This document shows, piece by piece, positions 1 through 10,987 of a stretch of 64,000 bases of DNA; position 1 is the first letter of the stretch; each line of letters opens with the position of its first letter. A program made the translations under genes and the position numbers. The stretch is from Rebecca billardiae RCC1528 (taxonomy: Eukaryota; Haptophyta). The notes under the pieces were generated by a model, which was not told where the DNA came from, searched no databases, and was given only the letters and a program-made list of their open reading frames with translations. The stretch is taken from contig OZ251235.1 in the NCBI GenBank assembly GCA_965240325.2, positions 372,001 to 436,000 of the forward strand, in the 5' to 3' direction.

Positions 1-95
1 GCCGCCGCGTAGCACAGGTGCGCGGGCGCAGCAGCGCGGGCGCGGGTCAGCGCGGGCGCAGCAGCGCGGGCGCACGGGCGCACAGCCGCCGATGC
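1..95. repeat. GC-rich minisatellite-like sequence at window start
   Basis: Short blocks of GCGCGGGCGCAGCA recur imperfectly. The composition resembles the better-formed 10-bp array near 1.0-1.3 kb and may be an outlying, decayed part of it. No coding signal is recognised. Confidence 0.5.
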
Positions 96-339
96 CGCAG
101 GCCGGCGATCGGGGCGGTGCGGGCGCGCCATGGGCGCAGTCGCACTGGTGGTATGAGATACCACCGGCGCAACTTTGGCGCGGGACCGCCGCGCAGATGC
201 GGGCGGGTTGCCGCGGGTCGCAGAGGCGATCGATGGCGGGCTCGAGCGATTCGGCACGAACGCGAGCACGCGGATACGGCTGCCAGAGGCAGCGGCGCGC
301 GCGAGGCTGACCGACGCGGACAAGGCGTTGGTCCAGCGC

Positions 340-620
340 GCGGAGATTGACGAGCTCGACGACTTGCTCACTTTGGGTGACTCTGTTTGGTCTAACAACC
401 CAGGGGAATCCGGGTGGAGGTCGACGGGTGGCTGCATCATTGTCTTCTACAATGGATCGCCGGTGTCGTGGCACAGCAGCGGGCTGCAGGTTATGGCCCA
501 GCTGAGCTCGACGGAGGCGGAGTACGTGGCGTGAGGTCAATGTACCACGCCGACATCATGACGAAGGCGACGGACGACGCTGCTACGTTTGAGTGGCACG
601 TCGACGCCATCATGGTGTGC
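340..620 (+). pseudogene. Decayed Ty1/copia RNase H fragment
   Basis: One frame reads a segment with SVWSNNPGESGWRSTGGC and then QLSSTEAEYVA before a stop at about 534. This is the characteristic copia RNase H end (compare ALSSTEAEYMA in the intact element at 21-28 kb). A second frame just downstream contains HADIMTKATDD, matching the ADIMTK signature that closes copia polyproteins. The stretch normally separating these two motifs is missing, and they lie in different frames, so this is an internally deleted, dead 3' end. The family differs from the intact element: identity is limited to the conserved motifs. No LTR was recognised. Confidence 0.75.
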
Positions 621-705
621 GACACCCGACGCGCGCGCGATGAGCGGTGCTACTCGCTCGCGGCTATGGCTGTCGAGGGGGGGTGTTGAGCTGACGAGGC
701 CAGGG

Positions 706-912
706 GCGCGCATCTCAGCAGATGGCGTCGCCGGCGGTGAGTCAGGGCCGGTGCTGCAGCAGGCAGACCGGCGGCGCAGCTGCTGCAGAGCAGCAGTGCG
801 GATGAACTGGCACAGTCTGGGGCACGCATCTCAGCAGATGGCGTTGCCGCTGGGGTGTCAGGGCTGGCGCCGCATCAGGCGGGCCGGCGGCAGCAGCTGC
901 TGCGGAGCAGTG
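706..912 (+). repeat. Imperfect ~90-bp tandem duplication
   Basis: The segment starting near 708 (GCGCATCTCAGCAGATGGCG) reappears, diverged, near 824 (GCACGCATCTCAGCAGATGG). Both copies continue through a CAGCAGCTGCTG-rich part. They follow the copia relic and precede the 10-bp minisatellite. The function is unknown; they could be remnants of the dead element's 3' region. Confidence 0.65.
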
Positions 913-969
913 GCTGGCAGCGCGCGCGTCCAGGACGCGCGCGGCAGCAGACGCGCGAGCGCGGAGCAG

Positions 970-1305
970 CGCGGGCGCAGCGGCGCGGGAGCGCGGAGCA
1001 GCGCGGGGCGCGCGGAGCAGCGCGGAGCGCGCGGAGCCGCGCGGAGCAGCGCGGAGCGCGCGGAGCCGCGCGGAGCAGCGCGGAGCAGCGCGGAGCAGCG
1101 CGGAGCGCGCGGAGCAGCGCGGAGCAGCGCGGAGCAGCGCGGAGCAGCGCGGAGCAGCGCGGAGCAGCGCGGAGCAGCGCGGAGCAGCGCGGAGCAGCGC
1201 GGAGCAGCGCGGAGCAGCGCGGAGCAGCGCGGAGCAGCGCGGAGCAGCGCGGAGCAGCGCGGAGCAGCGCGGAGCAGCGCGGAGCAGCGCGGAGCAGCGC
1301 GGGCG
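970..1305. repeat. 10-bp GC minisatellite (GCGCGGAGCA)n
   Basis: The unit GCGCGGAGCA is repeated head to tail, almost perfectly from about 1107 to 1300 and with variants (GGGCG, GAGCC) upstream. Because 10 is not a multiple of 3 and the unit holds no stop codon, overlapping Ser/Ala/Glu/Gln/Arg-rich open frames appear on both strands. These are repeat artefacts rather than genes. Confidence 0.93.
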
Positions 1306-2275
1306 TCATGCTGGTACACTGGATTTGTCCAAGGAAAGCAGGTGAGCAGCACCGGACATGGACGAGAAGCAGTGGTACAAAGTTGAGCGGCAACAGGACG
1401 GACGGTGCGATCGCCGATTGGCTGATCGCGGCAAAATCTGGGTAAGTCGGCACGGCGATGATACTACCGCCCCGAGCCCAGGAGCGATCGGAGCTCGATC
1501 GCTGTTTTGGCCCGGCGCAAGAGCGCCGGAAATAAGGGCCAGGTTCAGAGGCTTGAGAGCTGATGAGATCGCGAGGCATGTGATCCTCGCGGTGGCGTCC
1601 GTCCTGTCGTGCGCGGTGAGCTTTTAGCAGGGCTCGAGACGCTCGGAGCTTGCGGTAATCCCAATATCCTCTGTTCACTATTCAAGACGGCGGCCGCGTC
1701 CTTTTTCGACGCTAATGCACCTGTAAGGGAGTCTCAAAATCGAAACTCGGTCTCCTCCAGCCCTAAAAATCGCCCCCCCGTCCCTTTTTTCTTGATCAAA
1801 GATCTTTTTGAAACGTGGTTCGGGCCCGCTGGTGCGGGCTCCACGCTGCGCGCTCCGCCCTGCACCGCGGGCCATTAACATTTATTTAACTAAAGTATAA
1901 TAGCGCTCGGCGGTATAGAATATGAGCCGGAGATAAAGACGGCTGAATCGTCTATATCAGCGCAGATCATTCGCCGTCTCATTAATAAGCGCTCAGCCCG
2001 CTCCGGACTCATGAGTCATGACTACTCAGACTCAGAGTCAGTCAGACCCTCACTCCTCAGTAACCAAACGGCATTGTCGTCGTCGACGGGCTGTGGGGGC
2101 TCCCTCCGAGGCCGTCGATGACCGCAGCGCGCTTGCACTCCTCGAAGCGCTTTCGTATGTGTGTCTGCACAGAGCGCACGCGGGAGGCCGGGGCGCGCGG
2201 AGACGGCTCCAGTCGCCTCAGCCCGGCGTGCGCACGCGCGCGCATGCAACGCGCGCGCGCTGCAGGCGTCGACCG
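1306..2275. other. Intergenic, no gene recognised
   Basis: There is no ORF with recognisable protein character. Near 1870-2060 the sequence becomes more AT-rich and contains clustered GACTC/GAGTC words, including the palindrome ACTCATGAGT. RRN3 ends on the minus strand at 2276, so this is its 3' flank. Confidence 0.6.
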
Positions 2276-4664
2276 TCACGCCGCGCGCACCTCGAGATCG
2301 TCCGGCGAGAAGGACATCGAGCAGTTGTTGAAGCTGTCGGCGAGCTCGTGGCTGTCCGGGACGGATGCATGCGGAATCGAGCGCGGCAGCTGGGTCTGCG
2401 GTGGGCGGGGTGCGCGGGTGCACGAGGTCAGCCGGCCGTCCGCCGCGCGCAGTGCGTGCGCTCGCGCGGCGGGCGAGCGCGGCGCGCACCGAGCCAGCGT
2501 GCTGCGCGGCAGGCTGCTGCAGCAGCAGCGACGGGAAGGGGATGGCGCGCGCGCCGCGCTCGAGGGCCATCGCCTCCGTCGCGGGCAAGGGCGCGCCCAG
2601 CCGCAGACTGCTCGCCGGGCTTGCGTTACGCACCGGGCTGGAGGTCACAGCCGCGGCCAGGGGCACGTGCAGCGTCGTGGGCGGCACCTCCGCGCCGCCG
2701 TGCGCTGGCCGCGCGCCGAGTGCGGTGGGTGCGCTGCCGAGCGGCGAGTCGATGCTGGCCGAGAGAGAGCCCCGCTGCATCGCGCCGCCGCCGCCGCCTC
2801 CCGCCGCCCCGCCGCCGCCGCCGCCGCCGCCGCCGCTCATCACACTGCCCGACATGCTGGCGCAGCCGGCCGCGCCCACACCTCCGCCCAGCCCGGTGCC
2901 GCCGCCGCCAGCCGCGGCGATCGCCGCCGCCGCGTCGTGGCTGGGCGGGGCGGAGCGCAGCGCGGACATGTGGATGGGGCGGATGAACGCGCCGGACTCG
3001 GGCAGCACGTACTCCTCGAAGGGGAGGTGCAGCTGCGCCGGCGCCACGAAGGCCCCCGCCCACGCCTCCTCCCCCGCCAACCCTCCACCGTCGGGCTCGG
3101 CCGGTGCGTCCGCGCTGCCGCCAGCCAGGCCGAGCACCTGCCAGAGGACGAACGCGCGCGTGGACGGCTGCAGCGCCGCGAGTGCGTTGGGCTGGTCGGC
3201 CTGGATGGCGGCGCGGAGGCGGGGGAGCAGCGAAGAGGGCTCCTCGCCGCTCGCCGCGTCCGGCGCGAGCACCGCGCTCAGCTGCGCCCAGCGCCGCTCG
3301 AGCGCGAGGCATGCGCCGTGCACCGTGGCCAGCAGCAGCCGGCGGGTCGCGAGCGCGACAGACTGCGCGCGCCCTGGCGTCATGCCGCCGCCACCGTGCG
3401 GGCCGGCGGCGGCGGCGAGCCCAGCGGCGAGGGTGTGCGCGTACTGTACGAGCGTGTCCACCGCCGAGAGCACCGTCCCGCCGTCCAGGTACGCCGCCGA
3501 CGCGGCGAAGGACGCGATGTACCCGACCGCCAGCAGCCGCACCGCCAGCGGCTCTTGCGCGTCCGACCCCAGCTTGCGCGCAAAGCAGCCGAGCAGGGCG
3601 TGCGCGTGCTCGCGGTGGAAGCAGGCGCCGTGGAAGAGGGCGAACTGCACGCACTGCGCGTGCGGCGCGCGCACGATGAACCCGTCGAACCCCGCGAGCA
3701 GTCCGAACACGACCATCTCCGCCGCCTTGCTGTGCGTGCCGCCGCCGTGCGCCGCCGCATGCGCGCCGCCGCTCAGCATCCGCTGCTGGAACTCCATCAG
3801 CAGCGCGAGCAGCTGGTCGAGCTTCTCGGCCTCGGGGTCGAGCACGGGGGCGTACGGCAGCAGCTCCGGCCGGCCCGCCGCGCTCGGCACGCCAGCGCCG
3901 CATCCCGCATGCAGGCGCGCTGGCGAGTGGCCGCCCACGGGGCTCCCGCCGAGGCTGCCACCGCTCGCGCCGCCCGCGCCCGCGCCGTGCATGTCGTCCA
4001 TGTGGAAGACCGTGACGTCCTCGGCGTCGTCCGCGTCGTCCTCCGCGGCCGACGGCCCGGCGGCCGAGCCGAGCGACGGCAGCGGCGCCTCCGCGTCGAT
4101 GGCCACCAGCTGCTGCAGCAGCTGCGGCAGCAGGATGGGCAGCACGTACGGCTCGTAGCTCATCACGCGCAGCACGTGGCGGTGGTAGCGCACGTGCGCC
4201 GGCGCGGGCTGGCGGCGGTGCGGGAAGCGCGCGTGGATCAGCTCGCACAGCGTGCGCGCGCCGAGCGGGCACGTGAACAGCACCGAGCGCAGCATCGCGT
4301 GCGCCGCGTCTGAGACCTCGTCCGCGAGATCGACCGACACAAACGCGGCGACGACTTGCGAGAGGAAGGGCTCAAGGAACGCCGTGGAGCGCGCGATGAG
4401 CTCCTGCGCGAGGTGCGCGTACGCCTCGGCGACGCCCGCGTCCAGCGTCCAGTTCGCCCGCACGGCCGCGTGCAGCAGCTCCGCGTGCACGTCCTCGCGG
4501 CACGCGCCGAGCTGGCGCGCGAGCGCGTGCAGGAGGGTCTGCAGCTCGGCCGGCGGCATGCGCGGGTTGCTCAGCCGCCCGACGACGTTTGCATACTCCA
4601 CTGCGTCACCGCTCACGAGCGCCGAGTGCACGAGGGCGTCCGCGTCCGCGCTGAGCGCGCCCAT
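2276..4664 (-). CDS. RRN3: RRN3 / TIF-IA, RNA polymerase I initiation factor
   Basis: RRN3 bridges RNA polymerase I to the promoter-bound factors on rDNA in the nucleolus. Exons are complement(4664-2490) and complement(2395-2276), giving 764 residues. The 94-nt intron has GTGCGC/GCAG ends and phase 0; splicing restores a tail (SHELADSFNNCSMSFSPDD, stop at 2278-2276), whereas read-through gives Arg-rich nonsense. Family features seen: an N-terminal helical region, a central EKLDQLLALLMEF helix, the block AEMVVFGLLAGFDGFIVRAP, then CVQFALFHGACF and LLAVGYIASFAA (compare QFFMFYLCSF and YIGSFLARA in animal RRN3), and LPFEEYVLPESGAFIRPIH near the C-terminus (compare FPFDPCVLKRSKKFIDPIY). A Gly/Ala-rich insert precedes the final exon. 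The ATG at 4664 opens a well-behaved N-terminus. It is divergent from the GAF gene at 4992. Confidence 0.85.
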
Positions 4665-4991
4665 CGCGCTGGCCCCGCGGAAGGGGCGATGAGAGGCAGG
4701 CAGCGGCGCAGCGCGTGTGAACGCACGCTTGGCCCTTGCGCTTGCGACGCGCTTGGCTCACGAGTGAGAGTCACGACCCGCATCGTTTCCAAGCAGCGGC
4801 GGGGTGATAAATATCATCACCGCGCGCGCGCTCTTGCCCAACTACGACGACGGTTTGGACGCACAAGAAGCGCTTGGGGGGTTTCATGCGGACCGGGTGG
4901 GCCGCCGCTTGGGCAGTGGAGCAGCTCTCCATCGCTGTGCATTTGAGGGCCTCCTCAGCCACCCACGCCAGGCGGCGTCGCCGGGTGGCCG
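4665..4991. promoter_or_regulatory. Shared upstream region of RRN3 and the GAF gene
   Basis: This 327-bp region lies between two divergently transcribed genes and so probably carries both promoters (inference). It contains an inverted repeat, GGTGAT (4803-4808) and ATCACC (4816-4821), separated by an AT-rich 7-nt spacer; this is the only AT-rich patch in the region. No canonical TATA box can be assigned with confidence. Confidence 0.4.
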
Positions 4992-7900
4992 ATGGGGGCG
5001 GAGCAGAGCGCCGCCGGCGCGGCTGGGCCCGGCGGCTCCGGGCCAGGCAGACCAGGCGCTCGAAACCCGGGCGGGGCGACAGCCCAGGGCGCCGCGGCCG
5101 CGGCCAAGCTCAAGCGCGGGGCGGCGGGAGCGAACGAGCGAGCGACGGGGGCCTCTGCTCCGCATGGGCAGGGGGCTGCATGCGGCGCGAAGTCGGGCCC
5201 GGCATCCAGCGTGGTCCATCCGAAGTCGGGCAGCACGCACCATGCCGCGCACGCCAGGGCCGCGGCGGGCGCGCACCGGCCGCCACCCGGGGGCGCCGCT
5301 GCCCCGACCTCGAGCTTTGGGCTGCACATCACGCATGCGGATGCTTCTTCGGCCCCTGACCCGGGCTCCATGCACGGCGAGCAGCCGGCCGGGATCATAC
5401 CGGCCTTTCGCCCCGGCGCGAAGCTCAAGGGCGCCGCGCGCGCAGCGGCGCTGGGCGCGGTGCGCGTGGCTAGATTGTCCGGCGGCGGGCACAAGGAGGC
5501 CGAGGCTGCGCAGCTCGGGGTGTCGGCGCCGGCGCCGCCGGCCCCCGCGGCTGACAACCTGCCGGTCCCTCCCGAGATCGTGGTGCCCAGCTCCGCGCCC
5601 ACGACGCCCGCCAAGCCTGGCGGCGCGGCGCTCGCCCCCACGCGCTTCCGCGCCAAGTGTCTCGCGCCCACCTGCTCGGCCGCGTCCGCGGGCGCGTCGG
5701 CCGCGTCGGCTGCCAGCACCCCCGAGCGGCCGCAGAACGTGCACCTCGCGCACGCCGGCGGCGCGGGCGTGGCCTCCCTGCTCGGCGTCGCGGGCGGCCT
5801 GCGCTCGCCGGCGGCCTCGCAGGCCTCGGCCGACTCGTTCGGCACGAGCGTCTCGAAGAAGGCGCCTTCGTCCACGCTGCTCGGCACGGGCGAGCTCAAC
5901 TCGATCAACTTCGCCGACGCGCACCTGCGGCCGTACGTGCCGCCCGAGAAGGGCATCACGCTGTCCGACATGCGCGAGTTCCACGAGCGCAGGCAGAACG
6001 TCAAGCTCGCGCAGTATGGCCGCGCCTTTTCAGAGTGCGCGCGGCGCGCGCGTGCCGACCCGCCCGCCGGCGCGCGCGCGCTCACGCCGCGCGGCTGCTC
6101 CCCCCTCCGCGCGCGCGCGCGCTGCCTCCTGCTGCGCTCGGCGCGGCCGCCTCTCGCGATCGCGCGCAGGATGTCGGCGCTCGACCAGGCGCTCTGCTTC
6201 AACCGCATCCTGCACTTCGACCAGGAGGTCGGGCGGATGATCTCGGGCGCGGGCCGCTTCATGCACTGCACAGACCTGCCGTCGATGCTCGAAGAGGCGA
6301 TCCGCTGCACCAAGGCCGCGCTCTCGTGCGCGCGCGTGCGCGTGTTCGAGGTGGACTACGCCAACACGACGCCGGGCGTGAGCGTGCGCACGGCCGAGGG
6401 CTTCTCGCTGCTGCTCGTCGCGGGCGAGTCCGGGCTGATCGGCCAGCCGGTCTCGATGCTCGACTTTGCCGGCCGCGTGTGCCACGCCGACGGCGCGCGC
6501 GCCATCAACCGCCTCGACCTCAAGGGCGACGCCCGCTACGGCGAGGCGTACCGGTACATGGAGCAGGTGAGCAAGTTCACGCCGACGTCGCTGATCGGCG
6601 TGCCCGTGCGCGCGCCGCACCGCAAGGGGCGCCCGCGCTTCGTCATCGAGGCGTACAACAAGGAGCGCGACGCGGACTTTGACGAAGCCGACTGCTACGT
6701 GCTCGAGCTGATTGCAGAGGCGGTCGCGGCCGCGGCCGCGTGGATCCGCAACGCGACGTACGCGTCGCTCGCCGCCGAGTTCACGGACACGGTGCTGCAG
6801 ACGCACTCGCTGTACGACTTCGACTGCAAGGCGTGCGAGGTGCTCACGCGCATCTTCGAGTGCGAGGAGGCGTGCGTGTACTATGTCGACGGCGCGCGCG
6901 ACGCCATCTGGCGCTTTGCGGACGCGCGCAACGAGCAGACGGGCCGGCAGCACCGCGTGTGGTTCGGGCGGAACACGCGCTCGATCGCGACGCACCAGCT
7001 CGAGCGCGCGCTCGGCCACGGGCGCAAGCGCTCCACCGCGTCGATCGGCGCCGCCGCCGCCGCCGCGCCGGCGAGCGCGCAAGGCTCGGGCGCAGACGGG
7101 GCCGAGGGCGCGCGCGGCGCCGAGACGCCGGTCGAGGCGATTGCCGGCTCGGCCGACGTGGGGGACAGCGACAGCGGGAGCGAGCGGCGCGGCCGCGGGC
7201 GGCGCGGCGGCGGTGGCGGCGGCAGCGGCGACGAGAGCGACGAGGGCAGCAGCTCGGACTCGCCGAGCGCCTCGGGCTCGGCCGCGGGGGACGGCTCGGC
7301 GCGCGGCGCCGAGCGGCCAGCCGCTCCGTCCGGAGGCGCGGCGCAGCGCGCGGCGCACGAGCAGCAGCAGGAGCAGAAGGCGCACCTGAGCGCGACGGTG
7401 GTGAACGAGGCGGAGCGCTCCGCGCTCTTCAACGCGGACATCGACAAGTCGGTCACCCTGCGCTGCCGCAACCTGATGGTCGTCGCCATCTTCGCCGTGC
7501 GCGAGGACGGCAGCGCGGACAGCGCGCGGCCGCTCGCCGTCGTGCAGCTGCGCAACCGGATCGCCAACATCAACATCCACAAGCACATGCGCTCGTCGGG
7601 CGCGTTCCGCTCGTCGGATGTGGCGCAGCTCTCCGCGTTCGCGCGGCAGGTGCGCGCGCGCCGGGCGCGCGCCGCGCGGCGCGCGTGCAGAGCGCCCCAT
7701 CCGCCGCGCGGCGGTGGCGCGCGCCGACGCGCGCGCGCCGCGCGCTCCGCGCCTCCCCCGCGCAGGCGGCGAGTGCGTTCGAGCAGGCGCTTGAGATGGA
7801 GCGCGCGCGCGAGGCGGAGCTGGTGCAGCTCACGGCCGAGGGGTGCGCGCGCGCGGTGATGGAGCTGGCCAACACCCTCGCCGCCGAGAACCCCACGCAC

Positions 7901-8785
7901 GACCTGTACGGCGTGGTGGTGCGCCAGTGCGTGCAGCTGCTCTCCGCTGAGCGCGCGAGCGTGCTGCTGATCGAGGCGGACAGGCTGGTCGCGCAGCACG
8001 CGCTCGGCCTCGACGACGAGCAGCTCAGCGTGCCGCTCAAAGAGTGCGCGCGCGCGGCGCCGCGGGCGAGAGCGCGCCGCGCGCGCCCGGCCGTCGCTTC
8101 GTGCGCGCGGCCGGCCAGCGCCGCCCGCGCCGCGCTTGACGCGCGCGCGCGCGCGCCCGCCGCCCGTGCCGTCCGCGCGCGCAGAACGAGCATCGCTGGC
8201 TTCTGCTGCGTGAACAAGACGTCCGCGCTGGTCGACGACGCGTACAGAGACAAGCGCTTCGACCCGACCGTGGACAAACGCACGGGGTACCGCACGCGGC
8301 ACATGCTGTGCGTGCCGATCGTCGACCACTCGACGAGCAAGGTCCTCGGCTGCCTGCAGGTGATCAACAAGCGCGACGAGGAGGGCAAGGTCTCGGCCAT
8401 CCACACGTTCACGCGGCGCGACCTCGGCGTCGCCGAGGCGTTCGCCGCGGTGATGGCGGTCACCATCTCGCACAAGCAGCTGCAGGAGGACGCGTTCGAG
8501 CAGGCGGCGCGCGTGCACCGCGAGGCGATGGAGCAGGCCTCGCCCGTCGCCCACCGTGGCCAGAGAGGCCACCGCCGCAGCTTCTCCGCCTCCGTGATTG
8601 ACGAGATCGTGGGCGCGGAGAACGCGCAGGCCGAGACGCAGCTCGAACCACCGCCCGCGAGGGCGAAGCACGCTGCGGCGGCCTCGGCGAAGCGTGCGAG
8701 CCCGCCCACCGCAGCTCCAGTCGCGGCAGGCGGGCAGGGGCTGGCACGCGGCGGGGCAGCGCGGACGATGACCAAGCTGCGATGA
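4992..8785 (+). CDS. Triple GAF-domain protein without an output domain
   Basis: Predicted exons are 4992-6034, 6170-7649, 7766-8043 and 8185-8785 (1,133 residues); all three introns are GTGCGC...GCAG and frame-consistent. Residues 1-340 are Pro/Ala-rich and probably disordered. GAF A is at about 376-539. GAF B is at about 553-838, interrupted by a Ser/Gly/Asp-rich insert at about 640-750. GAF C is at about 880-1030 and is the clearest: SAERASVLLIEADRLVAQ, a spliced IAGFCCVNKTSALVDDAY, FDPTVDKRTGYRTRHMLCVP and LGCLQVINKRDEEGK are close to cyclic-nucleotide phosphodiesterase and adenylyl-cyclase GAF modules. No phosphodiesterase HD, cyclase or kinase domain follows; the protein ends with a basic/Ala-rich tail. 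It may bind cyclic nucleotides or another small ligand, but that is family inference. The last intron could alternatively use an AG six bases downstream. Confidence 0.8.
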
Positions 8786-9248
8786 GACGGTCTCAGCTGC
8801 ACTTGCAGCGCAGAGACTGGCAGAGTCTGCTGCTGCTACATGCAGCTCAGTTATCGGAGTCAGTACGAAATTACGGCTGCTTATTTATTCAGACTTCGCG
8901 TAAGACTATAACTGCTAGCAGTCGTAGCGGTAGTCAGTGGAGTTACGGAATACGGTAGCAGTAGTAGTACTATCTCGGCACCCCGTGATACTGATAGGAT
9001 TCCAGTGAAACGGCCAACCGTCGCGTCCCGCTTTGCCTTCAAAGGTGCATCATCGCCAGGCGTGCGACTCAGCGACTCTGACACTAGTGACAGTGACACA
9101 GTCGAGTGTCTGTGATTCATGCGCGCATTGCGCGCGCCACCGCTGACGACGCGCGTGCCTGGCTCACTCGACGCTCTGCTCGAGTTTGACGCCAAGCCGT
9201 ACCTCCGCACCGTCGGGCACCAGCACCCTTTCCCCCCGCCTCCGCCTC
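8786..9248. other. Intergenic between convergent genes, no gene seen
   Basis: This separates the GAF gene (+) from the histidine-phosphatase gene (-). It is lower in GC than its neighbours and rich in GACTC/GTCAG words near 9060-9110. No ORF with protein-like composition was found. Confidence 0.6.
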
Positions 9249-10082
9249 TCAGCGCGTCCCCGCACCTGAGCGTGCACAGGGCAGCTCGATGCCTGCCTCC
9301 GCTGTCACCTGCTCCCACTGCTCTCGCACCGGCCACCGGCTGTGCTCGAAGCCCCATGGGTACGTGCTGGGCGCGTTCTCCGAGATGTGGCCGCTGTTGT
9401 CACCCCCGTGCATGTCCACGGCCCACTGCCCATTCGATTGATCGAGCGTGAGCTTGAAGATGCCACACGGCGCGAAGTGACCCGCCTCCACCACCGGGAC
9501 TCGCAGGAGCGCGGCAACCAGCGCGACTGAGGCCGCATGGGTGAAGCACACGATCGTCTGGCCATCGTAGCGCTCTGGCAGGTGGCGCGCCATCCGCGTC
9601 ATTCGTCGGAGGTAGTCCAAGGGATACGCCTCATTCGCTCGGCCCGAGCGGGGATCGCGGCCGGTCGGCACGATCTTCTCATGGGAGTCCCAATCAAGCG
9701 CAACCTCGGGAAGAAACGGGTAGCGCGCGGAGGGGGGCGGGATCGAGCCGGGCACGTGACCTGTCTCCGCGAGCCCCTCCTCAATCTTGATGGGCACACC
9801 GAGCGCATGCGCGAGCGGCTGGGCGGTCTGCAGGACTCGCAGGTAGGGCGAGGCCAGGATGTGGTCCACGTTCCCCCCTGTGGCCTTCACGACCGCATCG
9901 GCAGTTTCCCGAGCTTGCTTGTGGCCGAGGGCGGAGAGCGGCGGGTCGCGCTCCTCAAAACCGTGCTGTTTGGCGCTGGCCGCCCACTGCTCCGGATGTT
10001 GGTAATCGAATCGGTCGCCATGGCGGACGAGGAAGAGCGTCGTGAGTGGCTGCGCGCGAGCAGCAGAGGCGGCGCCGACCAT
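9249..10082 (-). CDS. Histidine phosphatase (phosphoglycerate mutase-like) family protein
   Basis: Single-exon gene, 277 residues if translation starts at the ATG at 10082 (MVGAASAARAQPLTTLFLVRHG). An in-frame ATG at 10166 would add a Cys/Gly-rich 28-residue leader and cannot be excluded. The phosphate-pocket signature is FLVRHGDRFDY, where the His would accept the phosphoryl group. PPLSALGHKQARETAD, ILASPYLRVLQTAQPLA and the second catalytic His in VCFTHAASVALVAALL follow in the order expected for the UBASH3/plant PGAM-like branch of the superfamily. It is a phosphatase-type member rather than glycolytic mutase, judged from motif context. Substrate is unknown. No signal peptide or membrane segment is evident. 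Confidence 0.85.
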   Translation of the reverse strand: MVGAASAARAQPLTTLFLVRHGDRFDYQHPEQWAASAKQHGFEERDPPLSALGHKQARETADAVVKATGGNVDHILASPYLRVLQTAQPLAHALGVPIKIEEGLAETGHVPGSIPPPSARYPFLPEVALDWDSHEKIVPTGRDPRSGRANEAYPLDYLRRMTRMARHLPERYDGQTIVCFTHAASVALVAALLRVPVVEAGHFAPCGIFKLTLDQSNGQWAVDMHGGDNSGHISENAPSTYPWGFEHSRWPVREQWEQVTAEAGIELPCARSGAGTR

Positions 10083-10249
10083 GCGCCCGTGGGACACGCA
10101 CAGATTCCCGCCGCACGGGCAGGGTCCAGGGAGGGCTCCCGAGCGACCAACGTCGCAGCCCCGCACGGGCAGGTGTACTTTTTTGTTGATGTTGGATTTC
10201 TTGGCCTAATTTCTTCGTCACGTCACGACCGCCAGCATTCGATTCGCCT

Positions 10250-10952
10250 TCAGGAGGGCCACGTCAGCTGCTTCTCGAGCAGCACCGACGAGCGTTCGGC
10301 TTTAAGCCAGTGCAGCACGCGCTGCGACACCGCCATCGCGACTGTCTTGGTGCATAGCGGANNNNNNNNNNNNNNNNNNNNNNNNNNNNNNNNNNNNNNN
10401 NNNNNNNNNNNNNNNNNNNNNNNNNNNNNNNNNNNNNNNNNNNNNNNNNNNNNNNNNNNNNNNNNNNNNNNNNNNNNNNNNNNNNNNNNNNNNNNNNNNN
10501 NNNNNNNNNNNNNNNNNNNNNNNNNNNNNNNNNNNNNNNNNNNNNNNNNNNNNNNNNNNNNTGCCGTCGAGCTCTCGCTGCGCGACCTTCGCGCGGACGA
10601 GGAGCACCTTCTCCTTGGAGCGCGTCGCCGCGTCCACCGTGGCGATTTGCTCGTTCTTCTCCTTGATCTTGCTCGTGATCGGGACGAGCGAGGGCAGCTG
10701 CCGCGCAAGCGTCACGAACGTGCTCTCCGGCATCAGGTTCAGGCTGCCGCCCGTTCTGGTGAAGAGGTCGGTGCTCACGCTGGAGTTGGAGCTTGCGAAC
10801 TTGGCAAACTCGTTCGTCACGCCAGTGAGCATCTGGTTGGTCTTCGCGCTGTCGCCCAGCTGCTCGAGGCCGAGCTCGCGCGCGGACGTCGTCGCCCGCG
10901 CGGATCCGCTGTCCGCGGCGCCCGCGGCGCTGCGACCGGTTGGGTGGGCCAT
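10250..10952 (-). CDS. Coiled-coil small protein gene, split by assembly gap
   Basis: The N-terminal part (complement 10952-10562) starts MAHPTGRSAAG and contains helical stretches such as TNQMLTGVTNEFAKFASS and IKEKNEQIATVDAATRSKEK. After the 200-N gap, the minus strand offers a protein-like C-terminal exon (10361-10250) with KTVAMAVSQRVLHWLKAERS and stop. The frame continuity across the gap is unknown. Size and helical character loosely recall BLOC-1/BORC subunits such as BLOC1S2, but no diagnostic motif is seen and I do not assign a function. An upstream in-frame ATG at 10988 lies exactly at the edge of a mobile element, so 10952 is preferred as the start. Confidence 0.5.
10362..10561. other. 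Assembly gap (200 N)
   Basis: Exactly 200 consecutive N, a conventional placeholder length. The true missing length is therefore unknown. It interrupts the coiled-coil gene. Confidence 0.99.
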
Positions 10953-10987
10953 GCCCGGCGGTCCGTGGTTACGCACGATTGAGCTCA

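Noticed and set aside
858-1678. Long minus-strand and plus-strand ORFs across the 10-bp array
   Set aside because: They are frame-independent translations of a simple repeat with no flanking protein-like sequence.
2118-4313. Plus-strand ORFs of 731 and 597 codons opposite RRN3
   Set aside because: Arg/Ala/Ser-rich antisense shadows; RRN3 motifs and a consistent intron are on the minus strand.
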